A DNA stretch of 64,000 bases from positions 7,040 to 71,039 of the forward strand of contig JADKFD010000029.1 in assembly GCA_016717705.1 (NCBI GenBank), given 5' to 3'. This stretch comes from Rhodanobacteraceae bacterium (GTDB lineage Bacteria > Pseudomonadota > Gammaproteobacteria > Xanthomonadales > SZUA-5). This document shows positions 42,666-52,050 of this stretch, in pieces. Under the pieces are notes generated by a model, which saw only the letters and a list, made by a program, of their open reading frames with translations, was not told the DNA's origin and ran no database searches. The translations under genes and the position numbers were made by a program. How positions within the stretch are numbered: position 1 is the stretch's first letter; the number at the start of each line of letters is the position of its first letter.

Positions 42666-44546
42666 ATGCGAACCGTCAAGGCGTGGATGCGTGGCTTGCT
42701 GGCGCTGGCCAGCTTGTGCGGTGGATTGGCTGTTGCGCAGCCGGCGCCGCAGTTCGAGCGGCTGCGCGCCGAACCGACGGTGACGCAGACGTCGGCGCGA
42801 ATCGTGCAGCCACGTGCCGTACGTGCGGGCGCCGTGCGTCTGGACGCTTCGCGCATGCGTCAGTTGTCGCCGCGCGCCAGTCGCAATCTGGCGCAATTGC
42901 TGGCGCAATTGCCGCCGGCAGCCAAACTTGAGATCTGGGATGGCCTCGACGCGCCGCCGTCGGACTTTTTCCGGGTGTTCGCCGGGCCGGTCACGGCTGA
43001 TCGCGGGCGCAACAGCCTGAAATGGTTTTTCCGCTTCAGCACCGAGCAAAAGCCGGTGGCTGCGGTCTATCAGGTCAGCCTGTTTCCGTTCACGACGCAG
43101 GGCGGCGATCCGCTGAAGCCGCCGGGTTTGCTGGCGCAGGGCGCGGTCGCGAATGTGCCGAGCAACGGCGGCATGGCGCTGTTCACCATCGACTTCGGTC
43201 CGATCGTGCGCGGCCGGCCGTGGGCGAAGCTGCAGCCACCCCGCGCGCTGACGACCGCGATTGCCGGGGACAAGCCGGCAAGCGCGTCGCTGCGTCCCGA
43301 TGCGGTTCGTGCGAACGCCCTGCGCCCGGAACTGCGCAAATCACCCGAAATCAAGGTGCAGCCGCCGGTGGACGCCGGACTGGCGCAGCTGCAGGTGCGG
43401 CCACCCACGCTGCACAGCGGCTACTGGGTGCGCGTGGTGCTGCGCAAGGCTGGTGGCGGCGTGATCGGGGCGCCGTCCAATGCGGTCTACCTGGCTTTCG
43501 AGCAGTTGCCGCCGCAGCAGGACATCGAACTGGTGATGGGCAGCCACCCTCAGGTGCGCTTCGACAGCTATCGACCGGTGCAAGCCGATGACTGGGCGCA
43601 AGTGTGCATCCGCGAGTACGTCGGGCCGCCGGTTCAAGGCATGTTTGGCATGCCGGGCCTGCTCACGCCGGGCATGCTGGTCGACGCCTGTGCGCCGGAT
43701 GATGATGGCTTCCTCGATGACCTCGGCGATGCGATCAGCGGTTTCTTCGGTGCGCTCGGCGATCTCGTCGACGCCGTTGGTGCAGCCTACGAATGGGCCA
43801 AATCACAGGCGGTGGCATTGGCGGCCGCGGCAATCGACCAGCTCGGCTTGCCGTGTCCGTGCCCGATCGGCAGTTGCGAGGTGTGCCTGACTGCGGCGCT
43901 CGACTACGGGCTGGCGAGCCTGGGCATTCCGCCGACGCTGCCGAGCTTCGACGAACTGGTCGACGAGGGCGTCGACTACATCGCCGCGACGGTCGCCGCC
44001 GAGACTGGCCTGCCGGCCGCCGAGGCGATGGAAGTGGCGCGCGAACTGGCCAAGGCCAGTGACAGCGGCTCGGCACCGGGCGCCGGCGCCGCGCTGTGGC
44101 GACCATTGCCGCAGCACCTGTACGCACCGCTGCTGGTCAAGCTGCGCGTGAATTCCAGCCGCTGGCCGGTCAATCTGGTCATCGAAGACAGCAGCGGACG
44201 CTATCAGCGCGCGCTGGTGCCGGTGCCGGCGCTGGCTCAAACCATCGTCGTACCCGTGGCGCTGCAACCGGTCGACGCCCCGGACGCGTGGCGCCAGAGC
44301 TTGCCGACGCTGGACTCGCTGCCGCAAGCCGGGTTCGCCGGGCTGGGCACCTGGTTCGAGGCGTGGCTGGCGCAGAGGAACACCGCGTCAGCGCAACTCG
44401 AGCTCTGGCGGCAGCGCTATCGCAGCGGCGAGGTGCGATTGCAGATCCGCACGCTGTCGGCGATCGGCAGCGGCTGGAGCGAACAGCAGCAGATGGTTCT
44501 GGACTGTTCCGCCAGTGCAGGTAGCTGCGACGTCAGCTATCCGTAG
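42666..44546 (+). CDS. large secreted hypothetical protein
   Basis: A 626-residue protein with signal peptide MRTVKAWMRGLLALASLCGGLAVAQ. It has Pro/Ala-rich segments, several Cys pairs (CPCPIGSCEVCL) around residue 400 and an acidic stretch (CAPDDDGFLDDLGDAIS). Segments such as LHSGYWVRVVLRKAGGGVIGAPSNAVYLAFE suggest a beta-sandwich. No family recognised. It precedes the GDSL hydrolase gene by 168 bases and could belong to the same secreted set. Confidence 0.75.
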   Translation: MRTVKAWMRGLLALASLCGGLAVAQPAPQFERLRAEPTVTQTSARIVQPRAVRAGAVRLDASRMRQLSPRASRNLAQLLAQLPPAAKLEIWDGLDAPPSDFFRVFAGPVTADRGRNSLKWFFRFSTEQKPVAAVYQVSLFPFTTQGGDPLKPPGLLAQGAVANVPSNGGMALFTIDFGPIVRGRPWAKLQPPRALTTAIAGDKPASASLRPDAVRANALRPELRKSPEIKVQPPVDAGLAQLQVRPPTLHSGYWVRVVLRKAGGGVIGAPSNAVYLAFEQLPPQQDIELVMGSHPQVRFDSYRPVQADDWAQVCIREYVGPPVQGMFGMPGLLTPGMLVDACAPDDDGFLDDLGDAISGFFGALGDLVDAVGAAYEWAKSQAVALAAAAIDQLGLPCPCPIGSCEVCLTAALDYGLASLGIPPTLPSFDELVDEGVDYIAATVAAETGLPAAEAMEVARELAKASDSGSAPGAGAALWRPLPQHLYAPLLVKLRVNSSRWPVNLVIEDSSGRYQRALVPVPALAQTIVVPVALQPVDAPDAWRQSLPTLDSLPQAGFAGLGTWFEAWLAQRNTASAQLELWRQRYRSGEVRLQIRTLSAIGSGWSEQQQMVLDCSASAGSCDVSYP

Positions 44547-44714
44547 GTGGTTTACCCACGTTACGCATCTTGACCCTCGCGACGCACTGGCATACGCTCC
44601 CGTACGGTTCTGGGGGGACACCCGCTCGCGGGTTCCAGACCAAATTTGCGTTCGTCACTGGGGCAGTAGCCATTCGGCTGCTGCGGCGTACACATCATCT
44701 CTGGGAGGAGACTT

Positions 44715-45803
44715 ATGAACACACCAAACCGCGGCGCGGTCCGCCGGGTGCTGCCTGCTGTGCTGCTTTTGGCCCTTGGCGGCCAGGCCTTCGGCAATAC
44801 ACTGAATCAGAATGTCTCGTGGACCGTCGATCGCGCCGGAACCACCGCCAAGTACCGTGCTGTGGCCTACGGCGATTCGATCTACGCCGGCTACAACGGC
44901 TCGGTGAGCAACGCGGCGAAGTATTCGGGGCCGACCGTGGACGCCGAGTACCTGTCGGCGCTGTGGAACGCCGACATCGAGAGCATTCGGCGGGCCAAGT
45001 CCGGCGCCATTGCATCGGATGTCTACAACAACAAGATCGTCGCCGAAAAATCCTACATGCAGGCTGCCAGCACGCGCGTCGTGACCTTCGAAATGTGCGG
45101 CAACGACGGCCTGCAGGCGCGCACCAGCTTCAAGGACCAGACCGGTACCTGCAACTATGGCGTGCTGACCACCGCGCTGGCCAACTGCAAGACCTATGTG
45201 GCCTCGGCGATGGATTACATCAATGCCAACGCCAGTCCGAACGTCAAGCTCAAGGTCATCGCCAACCTGTATTACCCGGGTTACAACGCCGACAACGTGC
45301 AGAGCAAGTGCAAGGACTCGGCGACCGGCGCGACGGTGAACATGCGCACGACCTTCCTGCCGATCATCGCCAAGATGAACTACTGGATGTGCGAGAACGC
45401 GCGCCTGAAGGGCTTCAAGTGCGTCGACAACTTCGCCCAGTACATGGGTGCGGACTACGACAGCAATGGCGACGGTCAGGTCGACTCCGACGCACTGCGC
45501 TATGTGGCCGGCGATACCGAGACCGCCTATGTCACCCGGATCGCGACCACGCTCAAGGCCACCCTGCGCGACGCCAACACCCATTTCGTCAGCTCGGCCA
45601 GCAGCTACGACTACATCCAGTCCGACGACGTGCACCCGACCTACACCGGCGGCACGGTTTCCGCCGGTCTGTGGGGTGGCAGCACCGGCACCGGCGCACC
45701 GCGCTACACCAGCTTCACCGCCGGCAAGAGCCCGATCTGGAACCAGTTCGGACACGAGCGCATGGGCTGGTCGTTGTCGACCTACAACCCGGCGAGTCCC
45801 TGA
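44715..45803 (+). CDS. secreted SGNH/GDSL-family hydrolase
   Basis: A 362-residue exported protein. After a signal peptide (LPAVLLLALGGQAFG) it has the SGNH blocks: AYGDSIYAGYNG (catalytic Ser in GDS), an RAKSGA stretch (block II Gly), EMCGNDG (block III Asn) and SDDVHPTYTGG (block V Asp and His). These enzymes are esterases or lipases acting outside the cell. GGGAGG lies upstream of the ATG at 44715. A calcium-loop-like DYDSNGDGQVDSD is inserted near 235-250. The lesion-free frame suggests a working enzyme. Confidence 0.9.
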   Translation: MNTPNRGAVRRVLPAVLLLALGGQAFGNTLNQNVSWTVDRAGTTAKYRAVAYGDSIYAGYNGSVSNAAKYSGPTVDAEYLSALWNADIESIRRAKSGAIASDVYNNKIVAEKSYMQAASTRVVTFEMCGNDGLQARTSFKDQTGTCNYGVLTTALANCKTYVASAMDYINANASPNVKLKVIANLYYPGYNADNVQSKCKDSATGATVNMRTTFLPIIAKMNYWMCENARLKGFKCVDNFAQYMGADYDSNGDGQVDSDALRYVAGDTETAYVTRIATTLKATLRDANTHFVSSASSYDYIQSDDVHPTYTGGTVSAGLWGGSTGTGAPRYTSFTAGKSPIWNQFGHERMGWSLSTYNPASP

Positions 45804-45826
45804 CGCTCGGTGGTTGAGCATGGCCG

Positions 45827-46537
45827 ATGGCTAGTCGCGGCCAGCAGTCGGACCACACCACGCCGTCCCCTGCGGACGGCGATGGTGTGCGCATCATCCG
45901 CGAGCGGTCGCCGACGCGGCGCTGGCCGATGGTCATCGCCGCACTGGCATTGATCGCGGCGGGAGCGGGCTATTTCTTCTGGTGGTCGCCGTTGTCGCGA
46001 GGCGCGGCGAGCAAGCCGGTCGCCACTGCGGGCAATCTCCCGAAGGAGACCGAACAGCGCACGACGCCAATGCCAACCGCGACCAAGCCCGCAACGATGG
46101 CCCCGCCTGCAGTAGCGCCGACCGCGTCGCCACCGCAATCTTCCCCGGCCGACTGGCGCACCGGCGATGCCAACGACATCGCCACCTATGTGTCGCCAAC
46201 CGACCCGGAACCCACCGCGGCAGAGCTGATCAAGGCACTGCGCGACTCCGGCGAACGCGGCGGCATCGCCGCATTCAATCCACCCGGCACCAGCCCACCG
46301 CTCAAGGGCCTGGCGGTGCCCGAGGACTTCGTGTTGCCGCCGGGTTTTGTGCGCCACCATCAGGTCACCGATGCCGGCGAGCCGATCGAGGCGATCCTGA
46401 TGTACTCGCCCGACTATGTGTTCCGCGACGCCGCGGGGAATGCCATTCCGATTCCGGAAGATCGCGTCGTGCCGCCGGAAATGGCGCCGCCGGGACTGCC
46501 GATCCGGGAAATCGAGATTCCGCCGCCGCCGGAGTGA
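45827..46537 (+). CDS. single-pass membrane protein with Pro/Thr-rich linker
   Basis: A 236-residue protein with a basic cytoplasmic N-terminus, one transmembrane helix (WPMVIAALALIAAGAGYFFWW, about 33-53), a Pro/Ala/Thr-rich linker and a globular C-terminus (LAVPEDFVLPPGFVRHHQVTDAGEPIEAILMYSPDYVF). The tail is PIREIEIPPPPE. No family recognised. It follows the GDSL gene by 23 bases and is probably co-transcribed. Confidence 0.72.
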   Translation: MASRGQQSDHTTPSPADGDGVRIIRERSPTRRWPMVIAALALIAAGAGYFFWWSPLSRGAASKPVATAGNLPKETEQRTTPMPTATKPATMAPPAVAPTASPPQSSPADWRTGDANDIATYVSPTDPEPTAAELIKALRDSGERGGIAAFNPPGTSPPLKGLAVPEDFVLPPGFVRHHQVTDAGEPIEAILMYSPDYVFRDAAGNAIPIPEDRVVPPEMAPPGLPIREIEIPPPPE

Positions 46538-46549
46538 GGTCTGTCTCCT

Positions 46550-46729
46550 GTGGGAGCGGGCTGATCTCGCGAAGCTTTGGCTTTGGCACTGGTTACGGGG
46601 GGGGGGGGGGCGCGCGGGGGGGCGGGTTTACCGCGCGATGCGCTGCTCTGGCACTTTGTGGGAGCGGGTTTACCCCGCGATGCTTTGCTGACAAAGGCCA
46701 AGAGCTTGCGGAGTAAATCCGCTCCCACA
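46550..46729. repeat. cluster of 'gtgggagcgg' palindromic repeats
   Basis: One unit at 46550-46571 and an inverted pair at 46658-46729 (gtgggagcgggtttaccccg ... gagtaaatccgctcccac) lie between the membrane protein and lnt. A tract of 14 G (46597-46610) lies between them. Confidence 0.8.
46597..46610 (+). repeat. homopolymer tract of 14 G
   Basis: Fourteen G residues, followed by cgcgc and a further run of eight G, inside a repeat cluster and outside any gene. It has the same length as the tract at 7336. Confidence 0.9.
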
Positions 46730-46764
46730 GTTTCGCTATCCGACAGCTTGGTAAGTCATTGAAC

Positions 46765-49238
46765 ATGCATCGGTCGCCCCATCCCCGCTGGCTCGCTCTC
46801 GCCGGCATCGCCGCCAGCGCTCTCCTGCTTGGCCTCTACGCCCGCGGCGGTCACGCCTGGCCGCTGGGATTCATCGTGCTGCTGCCGTGGCTGCTGACAC
46901 TGAATCGGACGCGCACGCTGGCCGGCGCGCTGCTCAGTGGATGGCTGATGAGCGTGGCTTTCGTGCTTGCGGTGTTCGTCTGGTTCGGCACCGCCGTCGG
47001 CAGCTTCACCGGTAGCGGCACGCCGCTGGCACTGCTGGTCGCGACCGCACTGGCGCCGTTGCTGCAACCGCAGGTGCTGGCCTTCGCCCTGGTGCGGCAT
47101 TGGGTTGGCGCGCGGCATGGGCCGTGGCTGCGCGCGCTCGCGGGTGCCTGCGCCTGGGTGGCTTGCGAATGGGCAATTCCGAAGCTGCTCGGCGACACGC
47201 TCGGGCACGGACTCGCACCGTCGCCGAGCCTGCGCCAGATCGCCGATCTCGGCGGCGCCGCCGGCATCACGCTGCTGCTGATCCTGGTCAACGAAGCGCT
47301 CGCCTGCGCGGTGATGCGTTGGCGCGCTGGCGCGCGCGTCCTGCTGCCGTCGCTGGCGCTGGCCGCCGCTATTCCGGCACTGATGTTCGGCTACGGCCAG
47401 TTGCGACTGTCCACGCTGCAGTCGGAGCCGGACGCAGCGACACCCTGGTTGCGCATCGGCATGCTGCAGTCGGGCCTTGTCGACTATGAAGGCCAGCGCC
47501 AGCAGATCGGCGCCTACGCGGTGGTGCGCAAGGTCCTCGACACGCATTTCGGATTGTCGCGTGCCGCCATCGAACATCATGGCGTCGATGCGTTGTTATG
47601 GTCGGAGACCGTCTACCCGACGACCTTCGGACAGCCGCGCAGCGCAGACGGCGCGGCACTCGACCAGGAAATCCTCGACTTCGCCACTGCGAGCGGCGTA
47701 CCGCTGGTATTCGGCACCTACGATGTCGATGCCGGCGGCGAATACAACGCAGCGGCCTTTGTCGAGCCGAAGACCGGACTGCTCGGCTTCTACCGCAAGA
47801 CGCATCCGTTCCCACTGACCGAATACGTGCCGGCATGGCTGGACGGCCCGCGCGTGCGCGCCCTGCTGCCGTGGATGGGCAGCTGGCAGCCGGGCTCCGG
47901 TGCGCGCGTGTTCCCGCTGCGCGCCGCGGACGGTCGCGAACTGCAGGTGTTGCCGTTGATCTGCCTCGACGATGTGCGCCCGGATCTGGCCATCGAAGGT
48001 GCACGCCTGGGTGCGCAGGCGATCATCGGTCTGTCCAACGATGCCTGGTTCAGCGCCGATCCGAATGGCGCACGTCTGCATCTGGCGGTGGCGACCTTCC
48101 GCAGCATCGAGACGCGATTGCCGCAGTTGCGCGTGACCACCAATGGACTGAGTGCCTATGTCGACATGACCGGCGAGGTGGTGGTCAGCACGGCGCTGGG
48201 CGACCAGGCGGTGCTCGCCGGTGAGTTGCCCGCGCGCGACCCGCCGCCCACGCTGATGGTGCGCTGGGGCGACTGGGTCGGCGGCGCTGCGCTGGTCTTT
48301 CTGCTGGTGCTCGTTGTCCGCTGGGTCCTTGGTGCATGGTCCAGACGGACGGCCAGAGCCGCCGCGCCGATGCTGGCAGCGGAAGTCGCCGCCGCCTACG
48401 CGGCCGATGTGGTCGTGCTGACGCCTTCCTGGCGGATCGCGACGGCGCTGCTGCGGCTCACCGCCGCAGCTGGTCTGCTGGCCCTTGCTGCTGTTGATGC
48501 TGATGGGCGACGGGCTGCAGGTGAACTCGCTGGCGCAGATCCCGCTCTACGCCTGGGCGGTGTTGGCTGCCGCTGATTGTCGCCTGGGCGATCCAGCGCG
48601 TATTCGCCGCCGCGGCAACGGTCGAGGGCGGACTGCTGGTGCTGCGCCAGCGCGCGCAGCGGATCGAGATTCCCGTTGCGAGCATCCAGCTCGTCCACGT
48701 CTGGCGCCTGCCCTTGCCGGGCGTCGGCGTCGATCTGCAACTGGCCTCCGGCCGGCGCTGGGGCATCCGGCTGGCCGATCCGCTACTGCTGGCAGACGCG
48801 CTCGCCACAGCCGGCAGTCCGCTGCGGCTGGACCAGCACTCCCGGCGCATCGCCGACTACGCCACAGCGCGCGCGGCGGCGGCGCGGCGCTGGCTCGATC
48901 ATCCGCTGGTCAAGTTCGCCCTGTTCCCGTTGATTCCGGCACTGCCGGCATTCCGCCTGCACCAGTACATCGCCTTCGGCGGCACCTTCGGCGAGTACTA
49001 CACCTACGGCCTCAAGGCCTGGCTGATCGGCTTGCTGATCTGGTGGGCGGCGTGGTCGATCGGCTTGATGCTGTTTGCGGCTGCGCTGCGGATTGTCGGC
49101 GAGGGCTGCACATTGCTGGCGCAGCAGTGGCGGCCGACGCAACTGGTGGACATCCGGCGTCGCCTGGAATGGCTGCTTCGGCTGGTCTTCTACTTCGGTG
49201 TGCCGGCCTGGTTGCTGCTGCGCATTGTGGCGGGCTGA
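46765..49238 (+). pseudogene. lnt: apolipoprotein N-acyltransferase with extra C-terminal part, two frameshifts
   Basis: The N-terminal part is an Lnt-like membrane enzyme: five or six hydrophobic helices, then a nitrilase-type domain with the triad Glu in WSETVYPTTFG, Lys in FYRKTHPFPLTEYVP and Cys in PLICLDDVRPD. Lnt adds the third acyl chain to lipoproteins. After the nitrilase domain and a transmembrane helix, the frame changes near 48488 (LLALLLLMLMGDGLQVNSLAQIP) and again near 48575, ending with LRQRAQRIEIPVAS...YFGVPAWLLLRIVAG at 49238. Both shifts are single-base and the pieces join sensibly, so the intact protein may be about 820 residues. The start is ATG 46765 or TTG 46759. Confidence 0.85.
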
Positions 49239-49409
49239 GAGCAACGGCGGCTGCCGGGACGGCAGCCCTCCGGCCGACCCGCGCCCCGGAGAAAATGCGT
49301 GTTCGTAGTCCTTCTCAGCGCCGTTCTCCGCGGCCCTGCATACCAGCGAGCGCGCTGACGCTTATACAATCCGGCTCGTTCAGAGGGTCCTCAAGTCCGG
49401 GAGGTGCGA
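49239..49409. other. intergenic region before the cyclase gene
   Basis: No gene recognised. An AT-richer stretch around 49358-49380 (gcttatacaatccggctcg) could carry a promoter -10 element. Confidence 0.4.
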
Positions 49410-50681
49410 TTGAATTTTTTCCAGCGCCTCGGCGCCCAGCCCTGGATGGCGAGAATCCTGAGCATCGGCGTTTGCCCGCAGGATGACGAGGCGCTGCGCG
49501 TGCGCAAGGCCATCGTCAACATGGGCGTGGTCTTCGGCATCATTCCGATCCACCTGTTGTTTCTGTGCTCCAACATCTGGTTTGCCGAAACCTGGCTGGT
49601 GGCGATCGATCTCATGGTGATCTTCGTGTCACTGGCCTCGATCATCTACTTTGCGCAGACGCGTCGGCACTTCGAAGCGTACAAGCTGGTGCAGATGTCC
49701 ATTGCCTTCCTCAGTCCTTTTCTGGTGACGCTGGCGATGGGTGGGTTGAATCGCAATGCGAATGTCCTGCTGTATGGACTGGTGGGGCCGATCTTTGCCC
49801 TGCTGCTGTATGACGCGCGGCGTGCCTTCCTGGCGTTTCTCATCAGTTGCGGATTGACCATCATCTGTTTTCTGCTGCAGCCCTGGCTGCGCAGCGAGAA
49901 CAACTTCCCGGCGGACAGCCTGCTGCTCGGTGGCGTGATCAACCTGATCATCGTGTCCGGCCTGGTTTTCGCTGCGCTGCTGTATTTCATGGACCAGCGC
50001 AACATCGCCTACGCCTTGCTCAATCTGGAAAAAGAAAAATCGGAAGCGCTGTTGCTGAATATCCTGCCCAAGGATATTGCCGAGTTCCTGAAGATCGAAC
50101 AGCGGGTGATTGCCGACCATTTCGACGAGGCCAGTATCCTGTTTGCCGACGTGGTCGGTTTCACCCGGATCTCGGCCAGCATGAGTCCGATGCAACTGGT
50201 CGAGATGCTCAACGAGGTGTTCACCCACTTCGATGCGCTGGTCGAGAAATATGGTGTCGAGAAGATCAAGACCATTGGCGATTGCTACATGGCCGCCGCC
50301 GGCATTCCACGCAAGCGTCCCGACCACGCCCATGCGCTGGCGTCGCTGGCCCTGGACATCCAGGCCTATGTGTCGCAGAACGCATTTGTCGGCTTGCCGC
50401 TGCGCTTTCGCGTGGGCATCAATTCCGGGCCGGTGATCGCGGGTGTGATCGGCCGCAAGAAGTTCATCTACGATCTGTGGGGCGACGCGGTCAATGTCGC
50501 CAGCCGCATGGAGTCGCACGGAAACGCCGGCGAAATCCAGATCACCCGCGACACCTATGAGCTGATCAAGGCCGACTTCGATTGCGAGCCGCGAGGCACC
50601 ATCCAGGTCAAGGGCAAGGGCGACATGGAGGTGTGGCAGTTGAAGGGCGTGCGTGCAGCGCCGCCTGCCGCGCCGGCTTAG
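49410..50681 (+). CDS. membrane-bound class III adenylate cyclase
   Basis: A 423-residue protein with about six transmembrane helices in its first half, a short coiled-coil linker (NIAYALLNLEKEKSEALLLNILPKDIAEFLK) and a class III cyclase domain (about 230-410). ILFADVVGFTRIS carries the metal Asp residues, EKIKTIGDCYMA has the Lys expected of adenine specificity, and FIYDLWGDAVNVASRM has the Asp, Asn and Arg set. It therefore probably makes cAMP. A GGGAGG ribosome site at 49399-49404 lies well placed before TTG 49410; a GTG at 49404 is the alternative start. It is followed by two small coupled genes. Confidence 0.88.
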   Translation: MNFFQRLGAQPWMARILSIGVCPQDDEALRVRKAIVNMGVVFGIIPIHLLFLCSNIWFAETWLVAIDLMVIFVSLASIIYFAQTRRHFEAYKLVQMSIAFLSPFLVTLAMGGLNRNANVLLYGLVGPIFALLLYDARRAFLAFLISCGLTIICFLLQPWLRSENNFPADSLLLGGVINLIIVSGLVFAALLYFMDQRNIAYALLNLEKEKSEALLLNILPKDIAEFLKIEQRVIADHFDEASILFADVVGFTRISASMSPMQLVEMLNEVFTHFDALVEKYGVEKIKTIGDCYMAAAGIPRKRPDHAHALASLALDIQAYVSQNAFVGLPLRFRVGINSGPVIAGVIGRKKFIYDLWGDAVNVASRMESHGNAGEIQITRDTYELIKADFDCEPRGTIQVKGKGDMEVWQLKGVRAAPPAAPA

Positions 50682-50735
50682 GCCGGCGGACCAGTCCGTC
50701 GAACCACGAAATCCCCAATCACCAGGAAGCTGAGA

Positions 50736-51293
50736 ATGTCGGACGACCCCTACACCCTGGAACGACTCCAGGAGTTCCTGCGGCAGGCGCCGGTCGCCGG
50801 ATTGCTCAATCCGGCGGTGGCCAAGAGCCGCAGCCACGCGCTCGAGCAATTGCAGTTCGAACTCACGCCGAGCGAGCGCGCGGACATCCGCCTGATCGAT
50901 GTCGACGACGTGTGCGGCCGGCTGTACAAGATCGGCGACAGCAGCGTGCGCCCGGAGGTGGTCGATCTCTACAACAAGCGCTTCAAGGCCACGCTGATCG
51001 ACTATCTGGCCTGGGTCAGGGACGCCACGGCGTACTCCTCGGTCGGCGGCGATCGCGCTCGCAGCGCCAAGCGCGCCGAGCGCAGCGATCTGGAGCGGGC
51101 GCAGGAACTGCGCGCGCTGGAGAACACCGCGCTGGCGACCAGCGACTGGGCTGCCGGTCTGGTGTCGATTCCCTTGCGCGCCGGCAAGAGCGTGTTCGTG
51201 CAGAACCTGCCGCTCGACCTGACCGAGCAGGAAGCGCGCAAGATCGCCGGCGTGATCGAAGCGCTCGCCGTCGATCGGAGTGCGCTCAGGTGA
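50736..51293 (+). CDS. hypothetical protein coupled to a membrane protein
   Basis: A 185-residue soluble protein (MSDDPYTLERLQEFLRQAPV...). It is helical and acidic, with a C-terminal stretch FVQNLPLDLTEQEARKIAGVIEALA. The N-terminus looks like a helical bundle (SHALEQLQFELTPSERADIR). No family recognised. GAAGC precedes the ATG. Its stop overlaps the ATG of the next gene (TGATG), implying a two-gene unit, possibly with the cyclase 54 bases upstream. Confidence 0.75.
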   Translation: MSDDPYTLERLQEFLRQAPVAGLLNPAVAKSRSHALEQLQFELTPSERADIRLIDVDDVCGRLYKIGDSSVRPEVVDLYNKRFKATLIDYLAWVRDATAYSSVGGDRARSAKRAERSDLERAQELRALENTALATSDWAAGLVSIPLRAGKSVFVQNLPLDLTEQEARKIAGVIEALAVDRSALR

Positions 51294-51889
51294 TGCGTTC
51301 GGGCCGCGCGATGCTGATCGCGCCGATGGCCATTTTCGGCCTCGGCGGCGCCACCCTGTTGTACTACTTCCTCATGCCCGGCCACGACGGGCCGATCCAC
51401 GACAATCTGCTGCCGGAACTGATCGGTTTCTGCATCGAAGGCTTTTTCCTCGTCGGACTGCTGACGCTGATCCAGGACTCGCGCGAACGCGCACGCCGCA
51501 AGGAGCTGTGGCAGAGCTTGCGCGGCTCGCTGCGCGGCATTCTGTCGAACCTGGACATCGCCTTCCTGCCGGCCAACGCCGAGCCGACGCCGCCCGCTCG
51601 CCTGGAGCGCGATGTCGCCATCGTCGATCGCTTCATGCGCGAGATGCAGTCGATCCAGATCGATCTGCCGGACATGCTGGCGCTGAAGCAGGAGAGTGTC
51701 GAAACGCTGTCGCTGGCGCGCGATCTGGTGCCGGTCGCGGCGCAGCTGAGCGCCAGTCACATGCGCTGGTGGATCGCCGTGGTCAACAGCATGCGCAAGC
51801 TGTCGACCGCGCAATCGCGCGACGAGGTCGAGCACAACGTCTACCGCCTGCTGGAAAACATCCGCGAGTTCGATCGGCTGTCGTATTGA
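51293..51889 (+). CDS. two-helix membrane protein, unknown function
   Basis: A 198-residue protein with two transmembrane helices (LIAPMAIFGLGGATLLYYFL and LLPELIGFCIEGFFLVGLLTLI) followed by a cytoplasmic helical region (RERARRKELWQSLRGSLRG ... LARDLVPVAAQLSASHMRWW). No known domain. The ATG at 51293 shares its A with the preceding TGA. Start, coupling and absence of lesions support a real gene. Confidence 0.76.
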   Translation: MRSGRAMLIAPMAIFGLGGATLLYYFLMPGHDGPIHDNLLPELIGFCIEGFFLVGLLTLIQDSRERARRKELWQSLRGSLRGILSNLDIAFLPANAEPTPPARLERDVAIVDRFMREMQSIQIDLPDMLALKQESVETLSLARDLVPVAAQLSASHMRWWIAVVNSMRKLSTAQSRDEVEHNVYRLLENIREFDRLSY

Positions 51890-52050
51890 GTCGGCGCAGC
51901 TCTGGTAGGCCGGGTCCGCGCGTCGACCGAGTCGGACGGCACGCCAAGGCTGTTACGCGCGGCGCCCGGCGCTTTGTGGGCGAAAGAGCCGCGGCCGCCG
52001 GCGCGAACTTTCCCACGGCTCAACCCGACTCCACGCGCGCCGGAGCCGCG

